Shown here: positions 24,708-33,172 of the stretch, one piece after another | Numbering within the stretch: position 1 is the first letter of the stretch | Layout of the letters: the number at the start of each line of letters is the position of its first letter | DNA from: Pseudomonas sp. RIT623 | GTDB taxonomy: Bacteria > Pseudomonadota > Gammaproteobacteria > Pseudomonadales > Pseudomonadaceae | DNA: 44,316 nucleotides | Assembly (NCBI RefSeq): GCF_004519305.1 | Contig: NZ_SOZA01000041.1 | Location: forward strand, 1-44,316 | Reading direction: 5' to 3' | Notes under the pieces: model-generated | Database searches by the model: none | What the model saw: only the letters and a program-made list of their open reading frames with translations | What the model was told of the DNA's origin: nothing | Translations under genes and position numbers: made by a program

Positions 24708-26380
24708 ACCTGCGCTGGCGTTTCAGGGTGGTGGTTTTTCTGGTGGTGTTCATGGCGGCGATTGTCAGTGGCCGGGTGGTCTACCTGCAGGTTATCGATA
24801 CGGCGTTTCTTCGCCAGCAGGGCGATGCCCGCAGCCTGCGCCATGTGCCGATCGCCGCGTCGCGAGGGCTGATCACGGACCGGGTCGGGCGACCGCTGGC
24901 GGTCAGCACGCCGATGGTGACGGTGTGGGGCGATGCCAGGGTGCTGATGACGCAGCAAGCCAAGTGGCCGCTGATCGCCCAGGCACTGGATGTGCCTCTG
25001 CCGTTGCTGGCGGCGACATTGCGTAGCCGTCGCGACCGGGCGTTCAGTTATCTGCGGCGGGGTTTGTCGCCGGAGCAGGGGCAGAGGCTCGTCCAGATGT
25101 TGCGGCGTGAGCAGATCCAGGGCGTGCACACCGTGGAGCAGCCGCGGCGGTTCTACCCGGCGGGGGCGGTCGCGGCCCATGTGGTCGGCGTCACCGATCG
25201 GGACAATCGCGGCAGCGAGGGCATGGAGCTGGCATTCGATGCGACCTTGCGGGGTGTCGATGGTCGGCGTCGGCTGGTCAAGGATCGCCGTGGCAGTGTG
25301 ATCGAGGATCGGGGTGTCAGCCGGGTGGCGAGCCCAGGACAGGCGTTGGCGTTGTCGCTGGACCTGCCGTTGCAGTACCTCGCCAACCGCGAGCTGCGCC
25401 ATGCTCTCGATGAGCATGCCGCCGTGGCCGGCAACGTCGTGGTGCTCGATGCGCGCAGCGGGGAAGTGCTGGCGCTGGCCAGCCAGCCGACGTTCAACCC
25501 GAACAACCGCACACGCTTGCGCCCATCATTGATGCGCAACCGCGCATTGGTCGATGTATTCGAGCCTGCGTCCACCCTGAAACCTTTCGCGGTGGCGGCG
25601 GCGCTGGAGAGTGGCCGCTGGCTGCCGGGCGATACCGTGAAGGTCGAGACCGGCAACTTGCAGGTAGGGCGGTATCTGATTCGCGATGCGTCGCGAACCG
25701 CTGGTGAAGTGCTGGACATGACGCAGATTCTCGTGCGTTCGAGCAACGTTGCCATCAGCACGGTTGCTTTCGATATTGGTGCGGCGCGGATCCACGGGTT
25801 GCTGCGGCGTGCAGGGCTGGGCCAAGCGACCGGCACAGGGTTTCCCGGCGAGCGTTCGGGCGCCTTGCCTGTGCGCAAGGTCTGGCAACCTGCCGAGACG
25901 GCGACCTTGGCCTATGGCTACGGTGTTTCGCTGACGGCGGTGCAGTTGGCCCGGGCCTACGCCGCTTTGGCCAACGGCGGCCAACTGCTGCCGGTTTCGC
26001 TGTTACGGGTCGATGCACCGCCGGCGATGACCCAGGCCCTAAGCCCTGGCATTGCCGACAGGGTCAGGGACATGCTGGTACAGGTGGTCGAGGACCGCCG
26101 AGGGATCCACCGGGCGCGGGTGCCTGGCTACCGGGTGGGGGGTAAAAGCGGCACGGCAAGGCTGTCCAGGGTGGGCTCCCGTGGTTATGCGGGGCACGCC
26201 TATCGGGCGATCTTCGCCGGTTTTGCCCCAGCCAGCGCGCCGCGCTTCGTGGTGGTCGTGGTAATCGAGGACCCGACCCGCAATGGCTATTACGGTGGGC
26301 GGGTGGCCGCGCCTGTGTTCAGCCGGGTAATGGCGCATGCGCTGCGCCTCTATCAGGTCGCGCCCGACAATCTGCACTGA
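24704..26380 (+). CDS. Class B penicillin-binding protein (FtsI/PBP3-like transpeptidase)
   Basis: A 558-residue class B PBP: short cytoplasmic start, one membrane helix (about 8-26), pedestal domain (about 45-220) and transpeptidase domain (about 240-550). The active-site motifs are complete: STLK with Ser290, SSN at 346-348 and KSGT from Lys481. It resembles the septal synthase FtsI but lies outside the division and cell wall cluster, so it is a second, accessory copy like PBP3x/PBPC of P. aeruginosa or the acid-induced PBP3SAL of Salmonella. It overlaps the small peptidoglycan-binding gene by four bases. Confidence 0.93.
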   Translation: MNLRWRFRVVVFLVVFMAAIVSGRVVYLQVIDTAFLRQQGDARSLRHVPIAASRGLITDRVGRPLAVSTPMVTVWGDARVLMTQQAKWPLIAQALDVPLPLLAATLRSRRDRAFSYLRRGLSPEQGQRLVQMLRREQIQGVHTVEQPRRFYPAGAVAAHVVGVTDRDNRGSEGMELAFDATLRGVDGRRRLVKDRRGSVIEDRGVSRVASPGQALALSLDLPLQYLANRELRHALDEHAAVAGNVVVLDARSGEVLALASQPTFNPNNRTRLRPSLMRNRALVDVFEPASTLKPFAVAAALESGRWLPGDTVKVETGNLQVGRYLIRDASRTAGEVLDMTQILVRSSNVAISTVAFDIGAARIHGLLRRAGLGQATGTGFPGERSGALPVRKVWQPAETATLAYGYGVSLTAVQLARAYAALANGGQLLPVSLLRVDAPPAMTQALSPGIADRVRDMLVQVVEDRRGIHRARVPGYRVGGKSGTARLSRVGSRGYAGHAYRAIFAGFAPASAPRFVVVVVIEDPTRNGYYGGRVAAPVFSRVMAHALRLYQVAPDNLH

Positions 26381-26492
26381 AAGCCTAGACTGGGTGAACC
26401 GTAGGTCAGGGCCTGGCTGTCAATGCGCGGCAATCTTTGACATCCACCTGTGTCTCTGGAAAATAGCCGCCTTGTCTTGAGGATCTTCGGAA

Positions 26493-27329
26493 ATGGCTCT
26501 GCTTGGGCGTTACAACAGTTTGCAAATCGTGAAACACGTGGAGTTCGGCCTGTACCTGGACGGCGGCGCCGACGGCGAAATCCTCCTGCCGCGGCGTTAC
26601 TTCCCCAAGGACGCCGAGCTGGAGCTGGATGACTGGCTCAACGTGTTCATCTACCTCGACAGCGAAGACCAGCTGATCGCCACCACCGAGAAACCGAAGA
26701 TGCAGGTGGGCGAGTTCGCCAGCCTCAAGGTCAAGGACATCAATGGCGCGGGTATCTTCCTCGACTGGGGCCTGTCCAAGGACCTGCTGATGCCGTACTC
26801 GGAAGAGTCGCGGCCATTGAAGATTGGCGACTACTGCGTGGTGCACGCCTATCTGGACAAGCGTACCCGGCGCATCACCGCCACCGCCAAGCTGGATCGC
26901 TACCTGGACCTCGCCCCGGTCGACTATCAGATCGGCCAGCCGGTGGAACTGCTGGTGGCCGGCGAGACGTCCATGGGCTTCAAGGCGATCATCAACAACC
27001 GCCATTGGGGCCTGATCCACAAGAACGAAGTGTTCAAGTTCCTGCGTTCAGGCATGCACGAGAAGGGCTTCATCAAGGAAGTGCGCCACGACGGCAAGAT
27101 CGCCCTGAGCCTGCAACCGGTGGGTCAGGCGTTGGCCGACAGCCTGCACGAGCAGATCATGCAGCGCCTGGAGGCGGCCGGTGGTGTGTTGCCGGTGTGC
27201 GACAAGAGCGACCCGGCGCTGATCAGCCAGATGTTCAACGTCAGCAAGGGCAACTTCAAGAAAGCCATCGGCGCGCTGTTCAAGCAGGGCCGCATCGTCA
27301 TCCATGACGATCGCATCGAGCGGGCCTGA
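26493..27329 (+). CDS. CvfB-like S1 RNA-binding protein
   Basis: A 278-residue protein with three successive S1/OB-type domains (about 1-65, 70-135, 145-215) and a C-terminal winged helix (about 225-278, ISQMFNVSKGNFKKAIGALFKQGRI). This order is that of CvfB/YitL proteins, named for a Staphylococcus virulence regulator that binds RNA. Segments LPRRYFPKDAELELDDWLNVFIYLDSEDQ and GAGIFLDWGLSKDLLMPYSE are typical. Probably an RNA-binding regulator; targets unknown. The 112-nt gap from the PBP gene shows no clear element. Confidence 0.85.
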   Translation: MALLGRYNSLQIVKHVEFGLYLDGGADGEILLPRRYFPKDAELELDDWLNVFIYLDSEDQLIATTEKPKMQVGEFASLKVKDINGAGIFLDWGLSKDLLMPYSEESRPLKIGDYCVVHAYLDKRTRRITATAKLDRYLDLAPVDYQIGQPVELLVAGETSMGFKAIINNRHWGLIHKNEVFKFLRSGMHEKGFIKEVRHDGKIALSLQPVGQALADSLHEQIMQRLEAAGGVLPVCDKSDPALISQMFNVSKGNFKKAIGALFKQGRIVIHDDRIERA

Positions 27330-27710
27330 TCAGGCCTGCACGAAGGTGCTGAAATCCAGCTGCTCGCCACCCGGGCGGGTGTCGCGCAGCCGTGAGTCGC
27401 GGTCGGCGCTCAAGGCCAGGCTGATGGTCGAACGGCGCTTGCCGGGGTTGCGCACTTCCATTTGCTCCTGGTGAGCGCGCAGGAAGTTGGTGGGCACCTT
27501 CAGGTGCTGCAGTTCGTCGGTTTGCGGGGTGTGCAGCAGCAGGTTGACCCAGTCGGGCTGACCCTTGCGCAGCAGGGCCACCGGCACCTCGAACCACCAC
27601 AGGTTGCGCTTGGGGTCGAGGATGGCGAACAGGGTGTTGTCGCGGTTGAGCACCGGCCGGGTCAGCGCTTCGTTGCGCCGCGCGATGGCGGTGGGCTTGT
27701 CGAGTTTCAT
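27330..27710 (-). CDS. Conserved hypothetical protein
   Basis: A 126-residue soluble protein with no signal peptide, membrane segment or motif I recognise. The N-terminal half contains FAILDPKRNLWWFEVPVALL and DWVNLLLHTPQTDELQHLKVPTNFL, which look like folded protein; the C-terminal third is polar. Its stop directly abuts the stop of the convergent cvfB-like gene. Confidence 0.65.
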   Translation of the reverse strand: MKLDKPTAIARRNEALTRPVLNRDNTLFAILDPKRNLWWFEVPVALLRKGQPDWVNLLLHTPQTDELQHLKVPTNFLRAHQEQMEVRNPGKRRSTISLALSADRDSRLRDTRPGGEQLDFSTFVQA

Positions 27711-27761
27711 GCAGGTTCCTGCGGGTTGACGCTAGATTGGCCTGCCATTGTGCGGCGGGCT

Positions 27762-27787
27762 CCATCGCGGGGCAAGCCCGTGCTCGC
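27762..27787. repeat. REP element upstream of the csbD gene
   Basis: CATCGCGGGGCAAGCCCGTGCTCG, a member of the GGGCTTGCCCCG type, between the divergent starts of the hypothetical gene and csbD. The remaining 96 nt to csbD hold TGTCGACACG and an AAGGAG site; no definite promoter is seen. Confidence 0.55.
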
Positions 27788-27883
27788 GTCGTCCCTCGCA
27801 ACAAATTGAAACTCTGGCGAGGCGGCATGGGTCGATCTGATGTCGACACGATTTTCCGTGTCTTTCCTTCAAGGAGACATCCC

Positions 27884-28063
27884 ATGAGTGGCACCAAGGA
27901 CAAAGCGAAGGGCCTGGCCAACGAGGCCGTGGGCAACATCAAGCAGGGCGTCGGCAAGGTGACCGACAACGACAAGCTGCGCGCCGAAGGCAAGGCCCAG
28001 GAGCTCAAGGGCGAGGCGCAACAGGCGGTAGGCAAGGTCAAGGATGCCGTGAAGAAGCCGTGA
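27884..28063 (+). CDS. CsbD-family stress protein
   Basis: A 59-residue, highly charged helical protein (MSGTKDKAKGLANEAVGNIKQ...), with the repeated KG-x-x-x-x-A/K-G-x pattern of the CsbD/YjbJ family. Members are abundant under osmotic or stationary-phase stress in many bacteria; the mechanism is unknown. The ATG at 27884 has an ideal AAGGAG site, so the longer frame from 27737 is not used. A perfect hairpin follows the stop. Confidence 0.9.
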   Translation: MSGTKDKAKGLANEAVGNIKQGVGKVTDNDKLRAEGKAQELKGEAQQAVGKVKDAVKKP

Positions 28064-28078
28064 TGCCTGCCTGATTGA

Positions 28079-28111
28079 ACTGTAGGCGCCAGCAAGGCTG
28101 GCGCCTACAGT
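28079..28111. terminator. Perfect 15-bp hairpin after csbD
   Basis: ACTGTAGGCGCCAGC-AAG-GCTGGCGCCTACAGT: a perfect 15-bp stem with a 3-nt loop. It has the TGTAGG...GCC core of the window's second REP type. No T-run follows, so it is a REP-type terminator or RNA end protector. Confidence 0.75.
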
Positions 28112-28257
28112 CATCATCATGATTTCGGGTAGCCGTTTTCCTGCATTGGCCATTGAGCCGTCACAGTTGCGGCACGGTCTATTAGACTTGCCTGCATTGC
28201 CAGGGTTTTTTCGGCGTTGGCCGGCCCTCCGATGATCAAGCGGCGAAAGGAGACGCT

Positions 28258-29214
28258 ATGATTTTTCCCGACCTGCGCGGCCTGCCTCTGCACCGTGTGC
28301 TGGTGCGTACCGTCAAGGAGTTTCTCGATGACGAGATGTCCACTTATGCCTCCGCGCTGGCCTACCAGATGCTGTTCTCGCTGTTCCCCTTCCTGCTGTT
28401 CCTGATCGCCCTGATCGGTTTTTTGCACCTGCCGGACTTCTTCTCCTGGTTGCGCCTGCAATCGGAGCTGGTGCTGCCGCCCCAGGCCCTGGAGCAGGTC
28501 AACCCGGTGATCGACCAGTTGCAGCAATCCAAGGGTGGCTTGCTTTCGGTGGGTATCGTCATTGCCCTGTGGACCGCCTCGGCCGGCGTGCGCCTGATGA
28601 TGAGCGCGATGAACGCCGCCTACGATGTACCGGAGGGCCGCCCGGTGTGGAAGCGCTTCCCGCTGTCGATCATCTACACCGTGGGCATCGCCGGCATGTT
28701 GCTGGCCGCCGCCGCGCTGATGGTGCTGGGGCCGCAAGTCATGGAGTGGATCGCCTCCCAGGTCGGGCTGGAGGAAGCGGTGGTGGTGGTCTGGACCATA
28801 CTACGCTGGCCGGCGATCATCATCCTGATGATGGTGGCAGTGGCGTTGATCTATTACGTGATGCCCGATGTGAAACAGAAATTCCGCTTCATCACCCCGG
28901 GCTCGGTACTGGCGGTGGTGGTATGGATCGTCGCCTCGCTGGGCTTTGCCTACTACGTGAAGACCTTCGCTGACTACAACGCCATGTATGGCAGTATCGG
29001 CGCGATCATCGTGCTGCTGCTGTACTTCTATATCTCCGCCGCCGTGTTGCTGCTGGGCGCGGAGATGAACGCGGTGATCGAGCATATGTCCGCCGAGGGC
29101 AAGGACCCTGGCGAAAAGACGTTCAATGAGGACAACCCGCAGCAGACCGTCACCGTGCTCGGCCATGAGCACCCGGTAACCTCCGAACCCCAGACCCGCG
29201 AGCCGAACACCTGA
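28258..29214 (+). CDS. YihY/BrkB-family inner-membrane protein
   Basis: A 318-residue protein with six to seven membrane helices and the family hallmark near the N-terminus, DEMSTYASALAYQMLFSLFPFLLFL, plus YYVMPDVKQKFRFITPGSVLAVVVWIVASLGFAYYV. Once named ribonuclease BN by mistake, the family is now treated as a membrane protein of unknown or transport role. A 29-residue polar tail ends it. A CGAAAGGAGA site lies upstream. Its stop overlaps the def start (ATGA). Confidence 0.9.
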   Translation: MIFPDLRGLPLHRVLVRTVKEFLDDEMSTYASALAYQMLFSLFPFLLFLIALIGFLHLPDFFSWLRLQSELVLPPQALEQVNPVIDQLQQSKGGLLSVGIVIALWTASAGVRLMMSAMNAAYDVPEGRPVWKRFPLSIIYTVGIAGMLLAAAALMVLGPQVMEWIASQVGLEEAVVVVWTILRWPAIIILMMVAVALIYYVMPDVKQKFRFITPGSVLAVVVWIVASLGFAYYVKTFADYNAMYGSIGAIIVLLLYFYISAAVLLLGAEMNAVIEHMSAEGKDPGEKTFNEDNPQQTVTVLGHEHPVTSEPQTREPNT

Positions 29215-29750
29215 TGATCCGTGACATTCTCAAGATGGGCGATGAGCGCTTGCTGCGCATTGCCCCGCTGGTACCTGAGCACATGCTCGGCAGCGCCGAA
29301 CTGCAGCAACTGATCGACGACATGTTCGAAACCATGGCCCATGTCGGCGGGGTTGGCCTGGCCGCGCCGCAGGTCGGTATCGACCTGCAACTGGTGATCT
29401 TCGGTTTCGAGCGTAGTGAGCGCTATCCGGATGCCGAACCGGTGCCGCGGACCATCCTCCTCAACCCGGTGATCACGCCGCTGGCCATGGAGGTCGAGGA
29501 CGGCTGGGAGGGTTGTCTGTCGGTGCCGGGCCTGCGTGGTGTGGTACCGCGCTACAAGCACATCAGCTATTCGGGCATCGACCCCCAGGGCAAGCCGATC
29601 AACCGCTTCGCCGACGGTTTTCACGCGCGGGTGGTGCAGCATGAGTGCGATCACCTGATTGGCCGCCTATACCCCTCGTGCATCCAGGACTTCAGCAAGT
29701 TCGGCTACACCGAGGTGCTGTTCCCCGGGCTTGATGTTGCCGACGACTGA
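29214..29750 (+). CDS. def: Peptide deformylase
   Basis: A 178-residue metalloenzyme that removes the N-formyl group from new proteins. All three family motifs are present: GVGLAAPQ, EGCLSVPG with metal ligand Cys101, and HECDH with His143, Glu144 and His147. It is not next to fmt, as the housekeeping def usually is, so it is probably an additional copy. Translation is coupled to the YihY gene by a one-base overlap. Its last 46 nt overlap the 3' end of the convergent GNAT gene. Confidence 0.93.
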   Translation: MIRDILKMGDERLLRIAPLVPEHMLGSAELQQLIDDMFETMAHVGGVGLAAPQVGIDLQLVIFGFERSERYPDAEPVPRTILLNPVITPLAMEVEDGWEGCLSVPGLRGVVPRYKHISYSGIDPQGKPINRFADGFHARVVQHECDHLIGRLYPSCIQDFSKFGYTEVLFPGLDVADD

Positions 29751-30145
29751 CCGCGGACCATCGCCATCAGCGGCTTGCTGCGCCGGTAGCGGGCCAGGCG
29801 CGAGGCCAGGGCTTGGGGTAGGTCGACGGCGGGGGTGAAGGCCAGGTTCTGGTAAAAGCGCGACAGGTCTGGGTGGCAGAACAGCCAGGTGGCGCCGGGC
29901 GCATCCCTCAGCGCAGCGTCGAGCAGGCGCGTGGCCACGTGTTGGCCCCGCCATTGCGGTGCGACGAACAGGGCGGTCAGCCACTGACCGCCGGTGACGG
30001 GAGTCAGGTTCACCCCGGCAATGATTGCATCCGCGCGGGCTACCCATTGCTCGCCTTCGCCGGCCGCGCGCATGCGTGAGCCATGCTGGCGGTAGAAGTG
30101 ATCCAGCAGGCGGCGCTGAACCTCGGGAAGGCGGCTGTAATTCAT
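29705..30145 (-). CDS. GNAT-family N-acetyltransferase
   Basis: A 146-residue GNAT protein. The acetyl-CoA-binding motif A is ALFVAPQWRGQHVATRLLDAA (about 58-78), with the R/Q-x-x-G-x-A pattern, followed by the FYQNLAF motif B region. Substrate unknown. The last 15 codons or so overlap the 3' end of def on the other strand; the GNAT fold itself is complete before the overlap, so the tail may be dispensable. Confidence 0.8.
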   Translation of the reverse strand: MNYSRLPEVQRRLLDHFYRQHGSRMRAAGEGEQWVARADAIIAGVNLTPVTGGQWLTALFVAPQWRGQHVATRLLDAALRDAPGATWLFCHPDLSRFYQNLAFTPAVDLPQALASRLARYRRSKPLMAMVRGQSSATSSPGNSTSV

Positions 30146-30399
30146 GGCAATTCAGTCAAAGGAGGATGAGTACGGGCGAGGGCTTTGTCGCAGATTGTTG
30201 CAAATACGGCAAGGGTGAATGTCCGAGTTTGGGGTTCAACTATTCCGGCCTGGGAGTAAAATTTCCCACATCCCCCCAGCAGTACGATAAAGCGGGATCG
30301 GTACTTCGTGTCATCTTCGCAGTCGATGACAACTTCTCCGCGCCATTGACGGCTTCAGAAGTCACGCGATCAGCTTGATAGCCATCAAGGTCAACACCC
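30146..30399. promoter_or_regulatory. 254-nt divergent gap between GNAT and DUF2790 genes
   Basis: No ORF stands out. It is less GC-rich than its surroundings around 30190-30310. TGGGAGTAAAATTTCCCA (about 30248-30266) is a short 5-bp dyad. The DUF2790 ATG has an AAGG site. The length fits a regulated promoter, but I see no known operator. Confidence 0.35.
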
Positions 30400-30657
30400 A
30401 TGAAAGCCCTACTGATTCTTGCATTGGTCGGTATGTCCTCGTTCGCCCTCGCCGATGAGGCCAAGATCGCCTCCAGCCAACCTGCCGTCGAGCAGTACGA
30501 CTACTCGACCAACCTCGACATCAAGCGTGTCATCAGCTTGTCGACCATCCCCAACGTGTGCGACGTGGTGCCTGCCACCATGACCTACGAGGACCATCAG
30601 GGCCAGGTGCACACCCTGCAGTACCGCGCCATGGGCGAAGGTTGCCGGCTGAATTGA
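30400..30657 (+). CDS. DUF2790 family small periplasmic protein
   Basis: An 85-residue protein with a cleavable signal peptide (MKALLILALVGMSSFALADE, cleavage after Ala18) and the short domain QYDYSTNLDIKRVISLSTIPNVCDVVPATMTYEDHQG...QYRAMGEGC. This is DUF2790, a Pseudomonas family with two conserved Cys (here in NVCDVV and EGCRLN) that probably form a disulfide. Function unknown. Confidence 0.85.
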   Translation: MKALLILALVGMSSFALADEAKIASSQPAVEQYDYSTNLDIKRVISLSTIPNVCDVVPATMTYEDHQGQVHTLQYRAMGEGCRLN

Positions 30658-30680
30658 GGCCCGGTGTCGTGGGCGTCGGT

Positions 30681-30706
30681 GTTCGCCGGCAAGGCCGGCG
30701 CCTACA
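30681..30706. repeat. REP element between convergent DUF2790 and MocR genes
   Basis: TTCGCCGGCAAGGCCGGCGCCTACAG: GCCGGC-AAG-GCCGGC stem with the CCTACAG flank. It overlaps the last codons of the MocR gene by a few bases. Confidence 0.65.
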
Positions 30707-32060
30707 GCGATAGTTGTCGACGTATCAGTTCCAGGCCCTGTTTCAGCTGGGCCCGGCTGCGCGCCGCCGACAGGCTGACCCGTACCGCCGGCACGATGTC
30801 GGTGCCAACCGCGAACACGCTGGCCGGGACGATCTCCACCCCTTGGGCGCGACAGCGCGCAACCAGTGTCTCGGCTTCTGTTGGCGTGGCCAGCCAGGCA
30901 TGGGGCGAAGCTACGCCATCGGTTGTCAGCGCGTTGCCCAGGATCGTCCGCGCCAGGCGCCAACGTTCATCCAGCTCTTTGCGCTGCCAGGCCAGGCGCC
31001 GGGCAGCGCTGCCGTCGGCGATCCACTGGCAGGCGATGTGCAGGTTCAGCGGTGACACCGACCAGTGGGTGGCCTGGGCGTGGGGGTCGACCTGTTCCAG
31101 CAGGTCTGGCCGGGCGACGATCCACCCCAGGCGCAGGCCGGCGGCCACGGTCTTGGACAAGCTGCTGATCAGCACGCCACGGCCTTCGAGCAAGGGGTAG
31201 AGCGGCGGCAGGTCGGTCAAGGCGCCATACACGTCATCCTCGATCACCAGCAAGTCGTGGCGTCTGGCGACTTGCGCCAGCGCCTGGCGCCGAGCCTCGC
31301 CCATGCATGCCCCGGTCGGGTTGTGCAGGGTCGGGGTGGTCACCAGCACCCGCGCGCCGCTGGCGCGGGTGACCCGGTCCAGCTCGTCCGGGCGCAGGCC
31401 CTGGTCGTCGAGGGCCACGCCATGCACCGGCAGGCGCAATTGGCGACAGGCCGCCTTGATGCCGGGGGCGGTCAGCGCTTCGACCAGCACCGGTTCGCCC
31501 GCCTGGCACAGCGACTGCAAAACCAGGATCAGGGCCTGTTGGGCGCCACCGCACAGCAGCACCTGCTCGGGGACAAGCGCCAGGCCGCGGTTGGCCAGCC
31601 AGCGAGCCCCGTGGATCCGCCCCAGCAGCAGCTGCTCTGGCCCCAGGTAATGGTCGAGCAACGCGCTTTGCCCCTGCTCGAGCAAGTGGCGCAAGCTATG
31701 CGCGAGGTCATGATTGCGCGGGTCAGCCACCGGCACATTGGTCGACAGGTCTATCACCTGGTGTTGACGGTCGGGTTGCTTGAGCCGGAACAACGTCGCC
31801 TCCTTGCTCCCCGCCAGCACATAGGTGCCGCGCCCCACCTCGCCAGAGACCAGGTGCCGCGCGGCAGCCTCGCGGTAGGCCTGTTGCGTGGTACTGGGGT
31901 TCAGGCCCAGGGCCCAGGCCAGGCGTCGCTGCGGCGGCAGGCGCTCGCCTATCTTCAGCTCGCCGTGCTCGATGGCGGTGGCGATGGCCTCGACCAGCGC
32001 CAGGTAGCGCGGTTGCTGGTTGTCCGCCAGGGTGGGAAGCCACACGAAATTGTCGCCCAT
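30702..32060 (-). CDS. MocR-family (GntR plus aminotransferase) PLP-dependent regulator
   Basis: A 452-residue fusion of an N-terminal GntR winged helix (about 14-75, ALVEAIATAIEHGELKIGERLPPQRRLAWALGLNPSTTQQAYREA) and a type I aminotransferase-like domain (about 100-450). The aminotransferase part retains the NPTG motif (HNPTGACMG) and the PLP lysine Lys303 in SSLSKT. MocR proteins sense PLP or an amino-acid/PLP adduct and control the adjacent gene. It is divergent from the dehydratase gene with 75 nt between starts, so that gene and lysE are its likely targets. An upstream ATG at 32081 is possible. Confidence 0.9.
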   Translation of the reverse strand: MGDNFVWLPTLADNQQPRYLALVEAIATAIEHGELKIGERLPPQRRLAWALGLNPSTTQQAYREAAARHLVSGEVGRGTYVLAGSKEATLFRLKQPDRQHQVIDLSTNVPVADPRNHDLAHSLRHLLEQGQSALLDHYLGPEQLLLGRIHGARWLANRGLALVPEQVLLCGGAQQALILVLQSLCQAGEPVLVEALTAPGIKAACRQLRLPVHGVALDDQGLRPDELDRVTRASGARVLVTTPTLHNPTGACMGEARRQALAQVARRHDLLVIEDDVYGALTDLPPLYPLLEGRGVLISSLSKTVAAGLRLGWIVARPDLLEQVDPHAQATHWSVSPLNLHIACQWIADGSAARRLAWQRKELDERWRLARTILGNALTTDGVASPHAWLATPTEAETLVARCRAQGVEIVPASVFAVGTDIVPAVRVSLSAARSRAQLKQGLELIRRQLSL

Positions 32061-32135
32061 GCAATATAAGTTTGGACCCATACAATGCCCGGCCCTTAGC
32101 ATCGGTTCAACCCATTACCGATAAGGACGCCCGCC
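32061..32135. promoter_or_regulatory. Divergent promoter region of MocR and dehydratase genes
   Basis: A 75-nt gap with TACAAT (32081-32086) as a good -10 candidate for the dehydratase gene; no -35 is seen at the right distance, which fits a promoter that needs an activator. MocR sites are often direct repeats, but none is clear by eye. Confidence 0.4.
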
Positions 32136-33089
32136 ATGTTCGACCTGCCCGCCCTGCGCGAAGCCGCCGCCTTCGTTCACCAGCATGTTCCGCCGACCCC
32201 GCAGCACGCCTGGCCGTTGCTGGCCGAACGGGTGGGCTGCGAGGTGTGGGTCAAGCACGAGAACCATGCTCCCACCGGCGCCTTCAAGGTGCGCGGCGGG
32301 CTGGTCTATGTGCGCTCGCTGCTGGCCGGCGACCAGGTGCCGCACGGGTTGGTCACCGCCACCCGGGGCAATCACGGCCAGAGCATGGCCCTGGCGGCGC
32401 GTCAGGCCGGCTTGCCACTGGTGATCGTGGTCCCGGAAGGCAACTCGCCGGAGAAGAATGCCGCCATGCGCGCCCTGGGGGCCGAACTGGTGGAGCATGG
32501 CGTGGACTTCGACGTGGCCCGGGAAGAGGCAGCGCGCCTGGCTGAGGCGCGAGGCTATGCAATGGTGCCGTCGTTCCACCCGGAACTGGTGCGCGGGGTG
32601 GCCACCTATGCCCTGGAGCTGTTCGAGGCAGTGGCCGCGCTCGACTGCGTGTATGTACCGATCGGCATGGGCTCGGGTATTTGCGGGCTGATCCAGGCGC
32701 GCAATCTACTGGGGTTGTCCACCGAGATCGTCGGGGTGGTCTCCAGCGCAGCCGATGCCTATGCCCGCAGCTTCGAGCAAGGGCGTATCGTCACCACTGC
32801 CAGCGCCAATACCTTCGCCGATGGCATGGCCTGTCGAGTGCCGCAACCGCAGGCGTTTGCCATGGTACGCGAACACGCAGCGCGTATCGTGCGGGTAGAG
32901 GACCGCGAGATCGCCGAGGCCATGCGTTTGTACCACGAAACCACCCACAACACTGCCGAGGGCGCGGGTGCGGCGGGCCTGGCCGCGTTGTTGCAGGAAC
33001 GTGAGCGCCAGGCCGGCAAGCGCGTGGCGGTGGTGCTCAGCGGGGCCAATGTCGATCGCGAGCGCTATGCGCGGGTGCTGGCGGGTTGA
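32136..33089 (+). CDS. Threonine/serine dehydratase-like PLP enzyme
   Basis: A 317-residue fold-type II PLP enzyme. Lys51 in GAFKVRGG binds PLP; the substrate loop is TRGNHGQS and the phosphate loop is PIGMGSGICG. It has no C-terminal regulatory ACT-like domain, so it resembles catabolic threonine dehydratase (TdcB-like) or serine/threo-3-hydroxyaspartate dehydratases and not biosynthetic IlvA. The exact substrate is uncertain. It stands between the MocR regulator and a LysE exporter. Confidence 0.85.
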   Translation: MFDLPALREAAAFVHQHVPPTPQHAWPLLAERVGCEVWVKHENHAPTGAFKVRGGLVYVRSLLAGDQVPHGLVTATRGNHGQSMALAARQAGLPLVIVVPEGNSPEKNAAMRALGAELVEHGVDFDVAREEAARLAEARGYAMVPSFHPELVRGVATYALELFEAVAALDCVYVPIGMGSGICGLIQARNLLGLSTEIVGVVSSAADAYARSFEQGRIVTTASANTFADGMACRVPQPQAFAMVREHAARIVRVEDREIAEAMRLYHETTHNTAEGAGAAGLAALLQERERQAGKRVAVVLSGANVDRERYARVLAG

Positions 33090-33172
33090 ACAACCCTGAT
33101 TGAGTGGTTCGCCCTGTACCGCCAGGCAAGATTCGGGTTCAATCCAACGTTTCGCTTGTGACCGAGCCATCC

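Noticed and set aside
27806..27840. Possible AlgU-type promoter (GAAACT and TCTGA) before the csbD gene
   Set aside because: The spacing is 22 nt instead of about 16-17, and the -35 part is a poor match.
27841..27862. Second TGTCGA motif, upstream of csbD
   Set aside because: There is no CGA-type -10 element at 16-18 nt, so it does not match the ECF42 pattern seen at 33835.
28186..28210. CCTG...CAGG followed by TTTTTT as a terminator before the YihY gene
   Set aside because: The stem is only 4 bp and would not be stable enough; the T-run is probably chance.
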